From assembly GCA_902762615.1 (NCBI GenBank), contig CACWOX010000005.1:41192-105191 (forward strand): a DNA stretch of 64,000 bases. The letters run 5' to 3'. Below are positions 25,414-35,886 of the stretch, in pieces. A program made the translations under genes and the position numbers. The DNA comes from an uncultured Ruminococcus sp. (GTDB lineage Bacteria; Bacillota; Clostridia; Oscillospirales; Acutalibacteraceae). Below the pieces are notes generated by a model. The model was not told the origin of the DNA and searched no databases. It saw only the letters and a list, made by a program, of their open reading frames with translations. The stretch's first letter is position 1. Each line of letters starts with the position of its first letter.

Positions 25414-25721
25414 TGAATCCTAAGGACATTATCATCCGCCCGATCATCACAGAGAAGTCGATGGCAGGTATGCAGGTCGCTGAAGGTGAAAGCATCAAGT
25501 ACACCTTTGAAGTTGACAAGAAGGCCAACAAAATCGAAATTGCAAAGGCTGTGGAAGTCTGCTTCCCCGGCGTAAAGGTTATAAAGGTCAACACAATGCA
25601 CGTCAGAGGACGTCATCGCCGCCAGGGCAGATATGAGGGCTACACCCCCGCCTGGAAAAAGGCCATCGTAACACTTTCACCCGATTCTAAGCCCATCGAG
25701 TTCTTCGAGGGTCTCATCTGA
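25413..25721 (+). CDS. rplW: 50S ribosomal protein L23
   Basis: Sits at the tunnel exit and docks trigger factor and SRP. 102 residues with [12 protein letters not shown] at the N-terminus and [30 protein letters not shown] near the C-terminus. It is translationally coupled to rplD. An 83-nt gap with a small GGAGC/GCTCC hairpin precedes rplB. Confidence 0.98.
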   Translation: MNPKDIIIRPIITEKSMAGMQVAEGESIKYTFEVDKKANKIEIAKAVEVCFPGVKVIKVNTMHVRGRHRRQGRYEGYTPAWKKAIVTLSPDSKPIEFFEGLI

Positions 25722-25804
25722 TCGAACTAAACGAAACGCAGGCAATGTATGGAGCATGATGGCAGCTCCGCTAAGCCTTAGAATAACGAGGAGAGTGAAT
25801 TAAA

Positions 25805-26641
25805 TTGGCTATCAAGACATATAAGCCGACTACCAACGGCCGCCGCAACATGTCTGTGACCGATTATTCTGCGCAGCTCGACAAGGTATCTCCCGAAAGA
25901 AGCCTTTTAGCTCCGCTCAAGAAGAATTCCGGCAGAAACAGCTACGGCAGAATCACCGTCCGTCACAGAGGCGGCGGACTTCGCAGAAAGTACAGAATCA
26001 TCGACTTCAAGCGCCAGAAGGCGGATATGCCCGCAACTGTGCAGTCCATTGAATACGATCCTAACCGCTCGGCATTCATCGCGCTCATTCAGTACGAGGA
26101 CGGCACAAAGGCATACATCACAGCCCCCCACGGTCTCAAGAAGGGCGATACAGTCGTCAGCGGCGCTTCCGCCGACATCAAGCCCGGCAACGCGCTTCCG
26201 CTTTCGTCTATCCCCACCGGTACCTTTATCCACAACATCGAGCTTTACCCCGGCAGAGGCGCACAGCTTGCCAGAGCAGCCGGCATCCAGGCTCAGCTCA
26301 TGGCTAAGGAAGGCGGCTATGCACTTCTCAGACTGCCCTCCGGCGAACTGAGAAATGTCTCCGCAGACTGCATGGCAACCATCGGTCAGGTTTCCAACAT
26401 CGACCATGAAAACGTCAAGATCGGTAAAGCAGGTCGCAAGCGCCTGATGGGCTGGAGACCGACCGTCAGAGGTTCCGTCATGAACCCGAACGATCACCCG
26501 CACGGCGGTGGTGAAGGCAAGAGCCCTGTCGGACGTCCCGGTCCTTGCACACCTTGGGGCAAGCCTGCTCTGGGTTATAAGACAAGATCCACCAAGAAGG
26601 CTTCCGACAAGATGATCGTAAGACGCAGAAACGGCAAGTAA
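25805..26641 (+). CDS. rplB: 50S ribosomal protein L2
   Basis: Needed for subunit joining and peptidyl-transferase activity. 278 residues from a TTG start placed after CGAGGAGAGTG. Motifs: [30 protein letters not shown], and the C-terminal [18 protein letters not shown] with the conserved His-rich loop. The TTG start could limit its translation a little against its neighbours. Confidence 0.98.
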   Translation: MAIKTYKPTTNGRRNMSVTDYSAQLDKVSPERSLLAPLKKNSGRNSYGRITVRHRGGGLRRKYRIIDFKRQKADMPATVQSIEYDPNRSAFIALIQYEDGTKAYITAPHGLKKGDTVVSGASADIKPGNALPLSSIPTGTFIHNIELYPGRGAQLARAAGIQAQLMAKEGGYALLRLPSGELRNVSADCMATIGQVSNIDHENVKIGKAGRKRLMGWRPTVRGSVMNPNDHPHGGGEGKSPVGRPGPCTPWGKPALGYKTRSTKKASDKMIVRRRNGK

Positions 26642-26666
26642 TCGTTGAAAGGAGACTTGATTAACA

Positions 26667-26942
26667 ATGGGTAGAAGCGTTAAAAAGGGTCCTTTCGTGC
26701 AGCCGGTGCTGCTCAAAAGAATCCAGGAAATGAATGAAAAGAACGAGAAGGTCGTGCTCAAGACATGGAGCCGTTCTTCCACTATATTCCCTGATTTCGT
26801 AGGCCACACAATTGCCGTTCACAACGGCAAGAATCACGTTCCGGTATTCGTAACCGAAGAAATGGTCGGTCACAAGCTCGGCGAGTTTGTCCCCACCAGA
26901 ACCTTCAAGGGTCACGCCGGAAGCAAGACCAGCAAGAAGTAA
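26667..26942 (+). CDS. rpsS: 30S ribosomal protein S19
   Basis: Head protein that forms a complex with S13 near the A-site tRNA. 91 residues with [39 protein letters not shown] and [13 protein letters not shown]. Begins 25 nt after rplB behind a GAAAGGAG site. Confidence 0.98.
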   Translation: MGRSVKKGPFVQPVLLKRIQEMNEKNEKVVLKTWSRSSTIFPDFVGHTIAVHNGKNHVPVFVTEEMVGHKLGEFVPTRTFKGHAGSKTSKK

Positions 26943-26965
26943 GCAGCTGAAAGGAGTGTACTGAA

Positions 26966-27304
26966 ATGGAAGCAAGAGCAGAGCTTAAATACGCTCGCAT
27001 TTCTCCCACAAAGGTTCAGATAGTGCTTGACCTTATCAGAAACAAGCCTGTTAAGGAAGCTGAGGCTATACTGAAGAATACGCCCAAGGCTGCTTGCGAG
27101 TATCTTGAGAAGCTCCTCAAGTCAGCCGTGGCAAACGCAACCAACAATTTCAACATGGATGAGGATAAGCTCTATGTGTCGGAGTGCTTCGCAACCTCCG
27201 GACCGATCCTCAAGCGTATGCGTCCCAGAGCACAGGGCAGAGCATACCGCATAGACAAGAAGACATCACACGTTACCCTTGTGGTAAAGGAACAGGAAGA
27301 CTGA
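26966..27304 (+). CDS. rplV: 50S ribosomal protein L22
   Basis: Contacts all six 23S rRNA domains and lines the exit tunnel with its beta-hairpin. 112 residues with LKYARISPTKVQIVLDLIRNKPVKEA and, in the hairpin, GPILKRMRPRAQGRAYRIDKKTSHVTLVV. Confidence 0.98.
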   Translation: MEARAELKYARISPTKVQIVLDLIRNKPVKEAEAILKNTPKAACEYLEKLLKSAVANATNNFNMDEDKLYVSECFATSGPILKRMRPRAQGRAYRIDKKTSHVTLVVKEQED

Positions 27305-27320
27305 TTGAGGAGGTAAGCAC

Positions 27321-28094
27321 ATGGGTCAGAAAATTCATCCTCACGGCCTCAGAGTAGGCGTGATTAAGGATTGGGATTCTCGCTGGTACGTAGGCAAGAA
27401 GGACTTCGGCGATACCCTCGTCGAGGACTACAACCTCCGTAAGATGCTCAAGGAGCAGCTCAAGGCAGCCGGCGTTCCCAAAATTGAAATCGAGCGCGTA
27501 TCCGGCAGGGTCCGCATTCACATCTTCTGCGCGAAGCCGGGCATCGTCATCGGTCAGAAGGGCGCAGAAATCGAAAAGCTCCGCGTTCAGTGCGAGAAGA
27601 AGATCGGCAAGCCCGTATCTATCAACATAGTCGAGGTCAAGATCCCCGACGCAGACGCCACTCTGGTTGCCGAGAGCATCGCTCTCCAGCTCGAGAAACG
27701 CGTCAGCTTCCGCCGTGCTATGAAGATGAGCATCGGCAGAGCCATGAACGCCGGCGTCAAGGGCATCAAGATCATGCTCTCCGGCCGTGTGGGCGGCGCT
27801 GAAATCGCCAGAACAGAAATGTACAAGGAAGGCACCACGCCTCTCCAGACAATCCGTGCCGACATCGACTACGGATTTGCCGAGGCTCACACCACCTACG
27901 GTATCGTAGGCGTCAAGGTCTGGATCTACAACGGCGAAGTTCTCAAGGACAAGGACGGCACTTACAAGCGCCCCGAGCTTCCGCAGCCCAAGAGAAACGA
28001 CCGCGGCGACAGAAGACCCAGAAGAAGAAATGACGGCGAGAGAAGAGCCGACGGCAACAGAAGACCCCAGCGCAGGGAAGGAGGAAATCAATAA
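27321..28094 (+). CDS. rpsC: 30S ribosomal protein S3 with extended basic tail
   Basis: mRNA-entry protein of the 30S head with a KH domain. 257 residues: [12 protein letters not shown] at the start, KH motif [15 protein letters not shown], and the C-terminal domain [12 protein letters not shown] with [13 protein letters not shown]. The final roughly 40 residues are an Arg/Asp/Asn-rich tail beyond the usual end, probably disordered and RNA-binding. The stop overlaps the rplP start by one base. Confidence 0.97.
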   Translation: MGQKIHPHGLRVGVIKDWDSRWYVGKKDFGDTLVEDYNLRKMLKEQLKAAGVPKIEIERVSGRVRIHIFCAKPGIVIGQKGAEIEKLRVQCEKKIGKPVSINIVEVKIPDADATLVAESIALQLEKRVSFRRAMKMSIGRAMNAGVKGIKIMLSGRVGGAEIARTEMYKEGTTPLQTIRADIDYGFAEAHTTYGIVGVKVWIYNGEVLKDKDGTYKRPELPQPKRNDRGDRRPRRRNDGERRADGNRRPQRREGGNQ

Positions 28095-28516
28095 TGCTGC
28101 TTCCTAAGAGAGTGAAATATCGCAGAGTCCAGAGAGGTCGTCTGACCGGTAAGGCTCTGAGAGGCAATTTTGTTTCCCACGGTGAGTACGGACTCCAGTC
28201 CCTCGAACCCGCGTGGATCACCTCCAATCAGATCGAGGCTGCCCGTATCGCTATGACCAGATACATCAAGAGAGGCGGTCAGGTCTGGATCAAGATTTTC
28301 CCCGACAAGCCCATTACTGAAAAGCCGGCTGAAACCCGAATGGGTTCCGGTAAAGGCTCACCCGAGTACTGGGTAGCGGTTGTCAAGCCGGGCAGAGTTA
28401 TGTTTGAAATAGCAGGCGTCAGTGAAGAGATTGCACGCGAGGCTCTCCGTCTCGCTGCCAATAAACTTCCCGTTCGCTGCAAGTTTGTCAAGAAGGAAGA
28501 AGGCGGTGAGCAATAA
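28094..28516 (+). CDS. rplP: 50S ribosomal protein L16
   Basis: Helps position A-site tRNA on the 50S. 140 residues with [43 protein letters not shown] and [24 protein letters not shown]. One-base overlaps with both rpsC and rpmC suggest tight coupling of three genes. Confidence 0.98.
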   Translation: MLLPKRVKYRRVQRGRLTGKALRGNFVSHGEYGLQSLEPAWITSNQIEAARIAMTRYIKRGGQVWIKIFPDKPITEKPAETRMGSGKGSPEYWVAVVKPGRVMFEIAGVSEEIAREALRLAANKLPVRCKFVKKEEGGEQ

Positions 28517-28719
28517 TGAAGATTTCTGAAGTAAGAGATATGTCAGTTACCGATCTGAATAAAAAGCTCGCCGAACTCAAGGATGAGCTTTTCAACCTGC
28601 GTTTCCAGCACGCAGTCAACCAGCTCGAGGATCCTATGCGCCTGAAGGTCGTCAAGAAGGACATCGCAAGAATCAAGACCGTGCTCCGCGAGATCGAACT
28701 CAGCGGTGAGAACGCATAA
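28516..28719 (+). CDS. rpmC: 50S ribosomal protein L29
   Basis: Tunnel-exit protein next to L23. 67 residues, two-helix form, with [27 protein letters not shown] and ARIKTVLRE. Starts on the last base of the rplP stop codon. Confidence 0.97.
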   Translation: MKISEVRDMSVTDLNKKLAELKDELFNLRFQHAVNQLEDPMRLKVVKKDIARIKTVLREIELSGENA

Positions 28720-28738
28720 GGAAAGGGAGGAAATGACT

Positions 28739-28996
28739 GTGAGCGAGAGAAATCTTAGAAAAACCAGAGTGGGCAGAGTTGTCAGCGACAAGATGGATAA
28801 GACCATCGTTGTGGCAGTCGAGGACTCCGTTCCCCATCCGCTTTACAAGAAGATAGTCAAGCGCACCGTGAAGTTCAAGGCTCATGATGAGGAGAACCAG
28901 TGCGGTGTCGGCGACCGTGTTCGCATTATGGAGACCCGTCCTCTCTCTAAGGACAAGAGATGGAGATTGGTTGAAATCATCGAAAAGGCGAAGTAA
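28739..28996 (+). CDS. rpsQ: 30S ribosomal protein S17
   Basis: Primary 16S rRNA binder with an OB fold. 85 residues from GTG 28739, which lies 8 nt from GGGAGG; an ATG at 28733 is only 2 nt from that site, and the longer frame overlaps rpmC. Motifs: [58 protein letters not shown]. Confidence 0.96.
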   Translation: MSERNLRKTRVGRVVSDKMDKTIVVAVEDSVPHPLYKKIVKRTVKFKAHDEENQCGVGDRVRIMETRPLSKDKRWRLVEIIEKAK

Positions 28997-29026
28997 TTTC
29001 GTCTTATCCAAAGGAGGAAAAGCACT

Positions 29027-29395
29027 GTGATTCAGCAGCAGACTCTTCTGAAGGTAGCCGACAATACGGGTGCAAAGGAACTTATGTGCATCCGCGTGCT
29101 TGGCGGTACCGGCAGAAAATTCGGTAATATAGGCGACGTCATCGTGTGCTCTGTCAAAAAAGCAGCACCCGGCGGCGTGGTAAAGAAGGGCGATGTCGTC
29201 AAGGCGGTTATCGTCCGTTCGCGCAGCGGTGTTCGCCGTGCAGACGGCACCTACATCCGCTTCGACGAGAACGCAGCAGTTATCATCAGGGACGACAAGA
29301 ATCCCAGAGGCACCCGTATCTTTGGCCCCATCGCCAGAGAGCTTCGTGATCACGAATACCTCAAGATTCTCAGCCTCGCTCCCGAAGTACTGTAA
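29027..29395 (+). CDS. rplN: 50S ribosomal protein L14
   Basis: Intersubunit-bridge protein of the 50S. 122 residues from a GTG start after AAGGAGG. Motifs: [42 protein letters not shown] and the conserved end [26 protein letters not shown]. Confidence 0.98.
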   Translation: MIQQQTLLKVADNTGAKELMCIRVLGGTGRKFGNIGDVIVCSVKKAAPGGVVKKGDVVKAVIVRSRSGVRRADGTYIRFDENAAVIIRDDKNPRGTRIFGPIARELRDHEYLKILSLAPEVL

Positions 29396-29409
29396 GGAGG
29401 GTTGACATC

Positions 29410-29745
29410 ATGGCAAAGAAGCTTCACGTAAGAGAAGGCGACACCGTTATGGTTATCAGCGGTGACGACAAGGGCCAGACCGGCAAGGTGCTGGTAGTCA
29501 GCCCCAAGGAAGGCAAGATTATAGTTGAAGGCCTCAATAAGGTCAAAAAGCATGTAAAGCCCCGCAAGGCAGGCGAAAGAGGCGGCATTGTCGAAGCCGA
29601 AGCTCCGATGTATGCCTGCAAGGTTCAGGTTTACTGCCCTCATTGCAAGAAGGCTGTCCGCGTCAAGCACCAGTTCGTGCAGGACGGCGACAAGCTCCGC
29701 AAGGTTCGCGTATGCGGCAACAAAGATTGCGGCAAGACGCTTTAA
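29410..29745 (+). CDS. rplX: 50S ribosomal protein L24 with C-terminal Cys cluster
   Basis: Assembly initiator with a KOW motif. 111 residues: VREGDTVMVISGDDKGQTGKVLVV at the start, then GLNKVKKHVKPR. The C-terminus is unusual in carrying CPHCKKAVRVKHQF and CGNKDCGKTL, four Cys in two pairs that could hold zinc; Bacillus L24 lacks them. Confidence 0.97.
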   Translation: MAKKLHVREGDTVMVISGDDKGQTGKVLVVSPKEGKIIVEGLNKVKKHVKPRKAGERGGIVEAEAPMYACKVQVYCPHCKKAVRVKHQFVQDGDKLRKVRVCGNKDCGKTL

Positions 29746-29765
29746 GCAAGGGAGGTAAGTAAATC

Positions 29766-30305
29766 ATGGCCAGAATGAAGGATTACTACAAGAGCGAGGT
29801 CGCTCCCGCTCTCATGGAAAAGTTTGGTTACAAGAGCACCATGCAGATTCCGAAGCTCGACAAGATCGTTGTCAACGTCGGCTGCGGCGAGGCTAAGGAC
29901 AACACCAAGATCGTTGACGCTATCGTCAAGGATATCGAGACCATCACCGGTCAGCATCCCACCATCTGCCGCGCCAGAAAGTCGGTTGCTAACTTCAAGC
30001 TCAGAGAAGGCGTTACCATCGGCGTCAAGGTCACCCTCAGAGGCGACAGAATGTACGAATTCCTCGACAGACTCTTCAATGTGGCACTGCCCCGCGTAAG
30101 AGACTTCAGAGGTATCAACCCCAACGCATTCGACGGCAGAGGCAACTACAACATGGGTCTCAAAGAGCAGCTCATCTTCCCCGAGATCGAGTTCGACAAG
30201 ATCGACAAGGTCAGAGGCATGGATATCTGCTTCGTAACCACAGCGACAACAGACGAAGAAGGCAGAGAGCTCCTCAAGCTGATGGGCGCTCCCTTCGCGA
30301 AATAA
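29766..30305 (+). CDS. rplE: 50S ribosomal protein L5
   Basis: Part of the central protuberance, binding 5S rRNA and P-site tRNA. 179 residues with [33 protein letters not shown], the loop [22 protein letters not shown], and [28 protein letters not shown]. Confidence 0.98.
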   Translation: MARMKDYYKSEVAPALMEKFGYKSTMQIPKLDKIVVNVGCGEAKDNTKIVDAIVKDIETITGQHPTICRARKSVANFKLREGVTIGVKVTLRGDRMYEFLDRLFNVALPRVRDFRGINPNAFDGRGNYNMGLKEQLIFPEIEFDKIDKVRGMDICFVTTATTDEEGRELLKLMGAPFAK

Positions 30306-30317
30306 GGAGGTATTATT

Positions 30318-30503
30318 GTGGCAAAGACGTCAATGAAGGTCAAGCAGCGCAGACCTGCAAAGTTCTCCACCAGAGCATACAATCGCTGCAAGATTTGCGG
30401 AAGGCCGCATGCTTATCTCCGCAAGTACGGCGTTTGCCGTATCTGCTTCAGAGAGCTTGCTCACCAGGGTCAGATCCCCGGCGTTAAAAAGGCAAGCTGG
30501 TAA
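30318..30503 (+). CDS. rpsZ: 30S ribosomal protein S14, zinc type
   Basis: 61-residue short S14 of the zinc-containing (type Z) class: [43 protein letters not shown], with the two CxxC pairs. Starts at GTG, 7 nt after AAGGAGG. Confidence 0.97.
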   Translation: MAKTSMKVKQRRPAKFSTRAYNRCKICGRPHAYLRKYGVCRICFRELAHQGQIPGVKKASW

Positions 30504-30526
30504 TGCCGGATTGGAGGTAAATTTTA

Positions 30527-30931
30527 ATGCAGATTACTGATACAATTGCAGACCTGCTCACAAGAATTCGCAACGCCAGTACGGCGAAGCACGAGACAGT
30601 GGATGTTCCCGCTTCCAACATGAAGAAGGCTATCGTCCAGATTCTCGTTGACGAGGGCTATGTCAAGAGCTACACCGTCATCGAAGACAAGAGCAATTCT
30701 CAGGGCACCATCAGGATCGTTCTCAAGTACGGCGCAGGCAAGCAGCCCGCGATCACCGGACTCAAGAGAGTTTCCAAGCCCGGTCTCAGAGTATACACAA
30801 ACGTTGAGGATATGCCCAAGGTTCTCAAGGGTCTCGGCATCGCTATTCTGTCCACCTCGAAGGGTGTCATGACAGACAAGAAGGCCAGAGTCGAGAATGT
30901 CGGCGGCGAGGTCCTCGCATACATTTGGTAA
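30527..30931 (+). CDS. rpsH: 30S ribosomal protein S8
   Basis: Central-domain 16S rRNA binder that in E. coli also represses the spc operon. 134 residues with [30 protein letters not shown], and the C-terminal [19 protein letters not shown]. Confidence 0.98.
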   Translation: MQITDTIADLLTRIRNASTAKHETVDVPASNMKKAIVQILVDEGYVKSYTVIEDKSNSQGTIRIVLKYGAGKQPAITGLKRVSKPGLRVYTNVEDMPKVLKGLGIAILSTSKGVMTDKKARVENVGGEVLAYIW

Positions 30932-30946
30932 GGAGGTGGCGAACAG

Positions 30947-31495
30947 ATGTCACGTATTGGCAGAAAGCCTATCGCAATTCCGACCGGCGTAGAGGTTAAG
31001 ATCGACGGTCAGACAGTTACAGTCAAGGGACCCAAGGGCACACTTACCAAGAGCTTCCATCCCAACATGGAGATCAAGGTCGAGGGCGCTGAGATCAAGG
31101 TTAACCGTCCCAACGACGAGCAGCTTAACCGTTCGCTCCACGGTCTTACCCGCACCTTAGTCGCCAACATGGTCGAGGGTGTCAGCAAGGGTTATTCCAA
31201 GGAGCTTGACGTTATCGGCGTCGGTTACAGGGTTCAGAAGCAGGGCAAGGAGCTTGTGATGAACCTCGGATATTCGCATAAGGTCATCATGCCTGAAGTT
31301 CCCGGTATCTCGATCGAATGCCCCACGGCAAACAAGATCGTCATTTCCGGTCCCGACAAGCAGCAGGTTGGCCAGTTTGCCGCCGAAGTAAGAGAAAAGC
31401 GTCCGCCTGAGCCGTACAAGGGCAAGGGTATAAGATACACCGGTGAGTACGTCCGCAAGAAGGAAGGCAAGACCGGTAAGGGCAAGAAGAAGTAA
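30947..31495 (+). CDS. rplF: 50S ribosomal protein L6
   Basis: Binds the sarcin-ricin region at the factor-binding site. 182 residues with [49 protein letters not shown] and the end [27 protein letters not shown]. Confidence 0.98.
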   Translation: MSRIGRKPIAIPTGVEVKIDGQTVTVKGPKGTLTKSFHPNMEIKVEGAEIKVNRPNDEQLNRSLHGLTRTLVANMVEGVSKGYSKELDVIGVGYRVQKQGKELVMNLGYSHKVIMPEVPGISIECPTANKIVISGPDKQQVGQFAAEVREKRPPEPYKGKGIRYTGEYVRKKEGKTGKGKKK

Positions 31496-31514
31496 GTAAA
31501 GGAGTGAATCTGAA

Positions 31515-31874
31515 ATGGTTAAAAAGGTTGATACCAACAAGGCAAGAATCCGCCGCCACAAGAGAGTGCGCGGCAAAATCTCGGGTACAGCTGAATGCCC
31601 CCGTCTCAATGTATTTCGCTCCTCTGCTAACATCTATGCTCAGATCATTGATGATACAAAGGGCGTAACGCTCTGCTCCGCTTCCTCTCTCGACAAGGAT
31701 TTCGAGGGCAACGGCGGTAACAAGGAAGCAGCCCGCAAGGTCGGCAAAAAGATCGCCGAGATCGCTCTCCAGAAGGGCATCGAGGAAGTCGTTTTCGACA
31801 GAGGCGGATACATTTATCACGGCCGTGTACAGGAACTGGCCGAAGGCGCCCGCGAGGGTGGACTCAAGTTCTAA
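31515..31874 (+). CDS. rplR: 50S ribosomal protein L18
   Basis: 5S rRNA-binding protein of the central protuberance. 119 residues with [37 protein letters not shown] and [28 protein letters not shown]. Confidence 0.98.
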   Translation: MVKKVDTNKARIRRHKRVRGKISGTAECPRLNVFRSSANIYAQIIDDTKGVTLCSASSLDKDFEGNGGNKEAARKVGKKIAEIALQKGIEEVVFDRGGYIYHGRVQELAEGAREGGLKF

Positions 31875-31889
31875 GGAGGAGGAGCTACT

Positions 31890-32390
31890 TTGGCAAGAAT
31901 TGACGCATCCAAAATGGAGCTCAACGAGTCGGTTGTCGCAATCAACCGCGTTTCCAAGACAGTTAAGGGCGGCCGCATCATGAAGTTCTCGGCTCTCGTC
32001 GTCGTCGGCGACGGTGCCGGCATTATCGGCTTCGGCATCGGTAAGGCAGGCGAAGTTCCGGACGCTATCCGCAAGGGCATCGAGAACGCCAAGAAGAACC
32101 TCATCAAGGTTTCTCTCAAGGGTTCGACCATCCCGCATGAAGTTATCGGCAAGTTTGGCGCAGGCGAAGTCCTGCTCAAGCCCGCCGCACCCGGTACCGG
32201 TGTTATCGCTGGCGGTCCTGTCCGTGCCGTTCTCGAAGCAGCCGGCGTTAAGGACATCAGAACCAAGGCTCTGCGTTCCAACAACCCCTACAATGTTGTC
32301 AGAGCTACCGTTCAGGGTCTTTCCAGTCTCCGCACCGCGGAGGAGGTCGCTGTCGTCAGAGGCAAGACCGTCAAAGAAATCGTAGGTTAA
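31890..32390 (+). CDS. rpsE: 30S ribosomal protein S5
   Basis: Decoding-fidelity protein at the mRNA entry. 166 residues from a TTG start after AAGGAGGAGG. Motifs: [61 protein letters not shown]. Confidence 0.98.
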   Translation: MARIDASKMELNESVVAINRVSKTVKGGRIMKFSALVVVGDGAGIIGFGIGKAGEVPDAIRKGIENAKKNLIKVSLKGSTIPHEVIGKFGAGEVLLKPAAPGTGVIAGGPVRAVLEAAGVKDIRTKALRSNNPYNVVRATVQGLSSLRTAEEVAVVRGKTVKEIVG

Positions 32391-32405
32391 TGGGAGGTAC
32401 GCATC

Positions 32406-32582
32406 ATGGCAAAGAAAATTACACTTGCTAAGAGCCTCATCGGCTCCAAGAAGGACCAGATCGCAACTGCCTATTCCCTCGGTCTCAAGAAGCCGGGCGA
32501 CACTACCGTTCAGCCCGACAACGCCCAGACACAGGGCAAGATCAACAAAATAATCCACCTCATCGAGGTAACCGAAGCATAA
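32406..32582 (+). CDS. rpmD: 50S ribosomal protein L30
   Basis: 58-residue protein reading [18 protein letters not shown], then [18 protein letters not shown] and [15 protein letters not shown]. These match bacterial L30 (KSLIG...Q..T..SLGL.K....V.....P...G.I..V.HLV.V). It is preceded by GGGAGG and sits between rpsE and rplO as usual for the spc operon. Confidence 0.95.
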   Translation: MAKKITLAKSLIGSKKDQIATAYSLGLKKPGDTTVQPDNAQTQGKINKIIHLIEVTEA

Positions 32583-32602
32583 CGCAAGGAGGTGCGAAGA
32601 CA

Positions 32603-33043
32603 ATGAAATTAAGCAATCTTTCTCCCGCTGAGGGTTCCAACCGCGACGTCAAGCGCATTGGCAGAGGACACGGCTCGGGCAACGGCAAGACTGCCGGCAA
32701 GGGCCACAAGGGTCAGAAGGCAAGAGCAGGCCGCGGCATGCGTCCCGGCTTTGAAGGCGGTCAGATGACTCTCCAGAGAAGAATTCCTAAGAGAGGCTTC
32801 AACAACATCTTTGCAAAGCAGTATGCAGAGGTCAATGTTGACAGGCTCAATGTCTTTGAGGACGGCGCTACAGTTGACGTAGTCGCACTCATCGAAATGG
32901 GCATCATCAAAAAGGAGCTTGACGGCGTAAGGATCCTCGGTAACGGCGAGCTCACCAAGAATCTCACCGTGAAGGCAGCTGCTTTCACCGCCAGCGCAGC
33001 CAAGAAAATTGAGGCTGCAGGAGGAAAGGCCGAGGTGATGTAA
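32603..33043 (+). CDS. rplO: 50S ribosomal protein L15
   Basis: Late-assembly 50S protein. 146 residues with [22 protein letters not shown], the Gly/Lys-rich N-terminal region ([16 protein letters not shown]), [20 protein letters not shown], and a C-terminal alpha/beta domain. Its end carries the likely ribosome-binding site of secY (GAGGTGAT). Confidence 0.98.
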   Translation: MKLSNLSPAEGSNRDVKRIGRGHGSGNGKTAGKGHKGQKARAGRGMRPGFEGGQMTLQRRIPKRGFNNIFAKQYAEVNVDRLNVFEDGATVDVVALIEMGIIKKELDGVRILGNGELTKNLTVKAAAFTASAAKKIEAAGGKAEVM

Positions 33044-33045
33044 AA

Positions 33046-34371
33046 GTGATTCAGACCATCAGAAATGCTTTTACAATACCCGATCTCCGCAAAAAATTAC
33101 TTTACACGATTCTTATCGTATTCATTTTCCGTATCGGCACCGCGATTCCGGTTCCCTTCATCGACGCTGAGGCACTCAAAGCTATGATGGAAACCGTTAC
33201 CAACGAGGGCGATACCGGAAACATCATCAGCTATCTGAATATGCTCTCCGGCCGTGCTTTTGAGAATGCTACCATTTTTGCAATGGGCATCGGACCTTAC
33301 ATCACGGCGCAGATTATCATTCAGCTGCTCACCGTAGCCATTCCTCCTCTCGAGAAGCTGGCTAAGGAAGGCGCAGAGGGACGCAAGAAGCTCAACAACA
33401 TCATCCGTGCCACCACCATCGGTCTCGGTGTGTTCCAGGGCGCTATGTATTACCTCATGCTCAAGAGCAATGCAGGCGTTGTGTTCACATACAGCAGCAA
33501 ATGGGTCAACACATTTGTCACCGTGTTCATCATAACCTGCTTCTGTGCAGGTACGGCGCTGGTCATGTGGCTCGGCGAACAGATCAACAAGAAGGGCATC
33601 GGCAACGGTATCTCCATTCTGCTCTTTACGGGTATCGTCGCAAGCGGTCCCAAGGTATTCAACCAGCTGAGAATATGGTGGCTGCTTGCCAGAGAAGGCA
33701 ACACTGCCTATTACTTTGCTATCCCCGGTATGATCATTGGATTCCTTCTCATCATCTGGTTCATCGTGTTCATGCAGAACTCAGAGCGCAAGGTTCCCGT
33801 GCAGTACGCCAAGCAGATCAAGGGCAGAAAGATGGTCGGCGGTCAGAAGACCTTCATTCCGATCAAGGTCAATATGTCCGGCGTTATGCCCATCATTTTC
33901 GCCTCCACCATCATTTCGGTTCCTGCAACCGTCAAGATGCTGGTCTACAGAGGCAAGACTGCTACCACGTTCTGGTACAAGGTGTGGAGCATATTTGACA
34001 GCAACTCCCCGCTTTACGCGTTTATCTATTTCCTTCTGATCATCGCGTTTGCTTACTTCTATGTGACCATTCAGTATAATCCGATCGAAATAGCTAATAA
34101 TCTTCACAAAAATAACGGTGCAATTCCCGGCATTCGTCCCGGCAAGAACACCATCGCCTATCTCAGCAAGATAATTAACCGCATCACCCTTATCGGTGCG
34201 CTCTTCCTGAGCGTTATAGCTGTTCTTCCTATCGTGATCAGCAGCTTTACCAAGATCAACATCAGCTTCGGCGGCACGTCGATACTGATTCTGGTTGGCG
34301 TCGCGCTTGAGACGGTTTCTCAGATTGAGAGCCAGATGCTCATGCGTCACTACAAGGGCTTTCTTGACTAA
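33046..34371 (+). CDS. secY: protein translocase subunit SecY
   Basis: Channel of the Sec translocon. 441 residues with ten membrane segments, from a GTG start two bases after the rplO stop, implying coupling. Motifs: IPVPFIDAEAL, SGRAFENATIFAMGIGPYITAQIIIQLL, EGRKKLNNIIRATTIGLG, RKVPVQYAKQIKGRKMVGGQKTFIPIKVNMSGVMPIIFA, and the C-terminal FGGTSILILVGVALETVSQIESQMLMRHYKGFL. Its place inside the spc operon ties secretion capacity to ribosome supply. Confidence 0.98.
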   Translation: MIQTIRNAFTIPDLRKKLLYTILIVFIFRIGTAIPVPFIDAEALKAMMETVTNEGDTGNIISYLNMLSGRAFENATIFAMGIGPYITAQIIIQLLTVAIPPLEKLAKEGAEGRKKLNNIIRATTIGLGVFQGAMYYLMLKSNAGVVFTYSSKWVNTFVTVFIITCFCAGTALVMWLGEQINKKGIGNGISILLFTGIVASGPKVFNQLRIWWLLAREGNTAYYFAIPGMIIGFLLIIWFIVFMQNSERKVPVQYAKQIKGRKMVGGQKTFIPIKVNMSGVMPIIFASTIISVPATVKMLVYRGKTATTFWYKVWSIFDSNSPLYAFIYFLLIIAFAYFYVTIQYNPIEIANNLHKNNGAIPGIRPGKNTIAYLSKIINRITLIGALFLSVIAVLPIVISSFTKINISFGGTSILILVGVALETVSQIESQMLMRHYKGFLD

Positions 34372-34426
34372 TTAATTGTTCGCGGCGGTTTATACCGCAT
34401 TATCTCACGACAGGGAGGATACAAAT

Positions 34427-35059
34427 ATGAAGATTATACTTTTGGGCGCTCCCGGCGCCGGCAAGGGCACTCAGGCAGAGAAGATATCCGAGGCTCTTCA
34501 TATCCCGCAGATCTCTACGGGCAATATTATCAGAGAAGCGCTGAAAAGCGGCTCTGAGGTCGGTCTCAAAGCCAAGTCGTTCATCGAAAGCGGCAAGCTG
34601 GTTCCCGATGAGGTCGTTATCGACATCATCAAAGAGCGCATTGCCAAGGACGACTGCAAGGACGGCTTTATCCTCGACGGATTCCCGAGAACGATTGCTC
34701 AGGCCGAGGCACTCGACAGCATGGGCGTCTCAATCGACAGAGTGCTCGACATCAATGTCGCCGATGAGGTTATCGCATCAAGACTGTCCGGTCGCCGTGT
34801 CTGCGAAGCTTGCGGCAGCTCCTACCACCTGGTTTCCAAGAAGCCGGCTGTGGAAGGCGTTTGCGACAAGTGCGGAGGCACCCTGATTCAGCGCAAGGAT
34901 GACCATCCCGATACAGTTGCGGATCGACTCAAGGTCTATCATGAGCAGACAGAGCCCCTCAAGGCATACTACGAGAAGAAGGGTCTTCTCCGCGTAGTGG
35001 ACGGTCAGGACACTGTCGCTGATACAACGTATCGTACATTCTGCGCTCTCGAAGACTGA
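34427..35059 (+). CDS. adk: adenylate kinase, zinc-lid type
   Basis: Equilibrates ATP, ADP and AMP. 210 residues from ATG 34427 behind GGGAGGA; an in-frame codon at 34376 lacks a site. P-loop GAPGAGKGTQAEK (residues 7-19), ISTGNIIREALK, FILDGFPRTIAQAEAL. The lid has two Cys pairs (CEACGSSYH and CDKCGGTL), the structural-zinc form typical of Firmicutes. Confidence 0.98.
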   Translation: MKIILLGAPGAGKGTQAEKISEALHIPQISTGNIIREALKSGSEVGLKAKSFIESGKLVPDEVVIDIIKERIAKDDCKDGFILDGFPRTIAQAEALDSMGVSIDRVLDINVADEVIASRLSGRRVCEACGSSYHLVSKKPAVEGVCDKCGGTLIQRKDDHPDTVADRLKVYHEQTEPLKAYYEKKGLLRVVDGQDTVADTTYRTFCALED

Positions 35060-35071
35060 TTTATCTGATAT

Positions 35072-35830
35072 ATGATCATTCAAAAAACGAGCAGAGAAAT
35101 CATGCTCATGCGAGAAGCAGGAAGAATAACGGGCAACGCTCTGAAGGCGGCAGGCAGGGCCATTGAGCCGGGTATGTCCACCAAGGAGCTTGACCTTGTT
35201 ATTCGCCGTTATATCGAGGGAGAAGGCGCTAAGCCCTCCTTCCTCGGGTTATACGGCTTCAAAGGAAGCGCATGTATCTCAATCAATAATCAGGTCATCC
35301 ACGGCATACCGAGCAAGGACATGATTATCCGCAGCGGCGACATTGTGAGCGTTGATGTCGGCGCGTACATTCACGGTTATCACGGCGATTCGGCTTATAC
35401 CTTTGCCTGCGGCGATATCACGCCCGAGGCGCAGCGACTGCTCGACACCACGCGCGAGAGCCTTTACATGGGCATCAAGCAGGCGGTGAGGGGCAACCGC
35501 ACCGGAGATATAGGTCACGCTGTCCAGAAGTATGCCGAGGCTCGCGGTTACTCGGTGGTGAGGGAATACACCGGCCACGGAGTAGGCGCAAGTGTTCACG
35601 AAGATCCCGGCGTACCCAATTATGGAACACCTCACAGAGGAATCCGGCTGGAAGAAGGCATGGTCATTGCCATTGAGCCTATGATCAATCAGGGCTCTCC
35701 CGGTGTGCGGCAGCTCAGCGACGGCTGGACGGTGGTCACATCGGACGGCAAGCTGTCGGCGCATTTTGAGCACACCGTGGCGATCACCGCCGACGGACCT
35801 GTGATACTCACCATGCCCGATCCCGATTGA
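35072..35830 (+). CDS. map: type I methionine aminopeptidase
   Basis: Removes the initiator Met from nascent proteins. 252 residues with the metal ligands in order: DIVSVDVGAYIHGYHGDSAYTF (two Asp), TGHGVGASVHEDPGVPN (His), MVIAIEPMIN (Glu) and HFEHTVAIT (Glu). Starts 12 nt after adk; the region before the ATG shows only a poor ribosome-binding site, so coupling to adk is likely. Confidence 0.97.
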   Translation: MIIQKTSREIMLMREAGRITGNALKAAGRAIEPGMSTKELDLVIRRYIEGEGAKPSFLGLYGFKGSACISINNQVIHGIPSKDMIIRSGDIVSVDVGAYIHGYHGDSAYTFACGDITPEAQRLLDTTRESLYMGIKQAVRGNRTGDIGHAVQKYAEARGYSVVREYTGHGVGASVHEDPGVPNYGTPHRGIRLEEGMVIAIEPMINQGSPGVRQLSDGWTVVTSDGKLSAHFEHTVAITADGPVILTMPDPD

Positions 35831-35886
35831 CGTGAGGGCTTTAAGATACAAATGTTATCCATAATGTTTCAGAGGAGGTTTTTCTT

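Noticed and set aside
31341..32603. 420-codon open frame antisense to rplR-rpsE-rpmD
   Set aside because: Spans several certain ribosomal genes in antisense; composition typical of the reverse of strongly biased codons.
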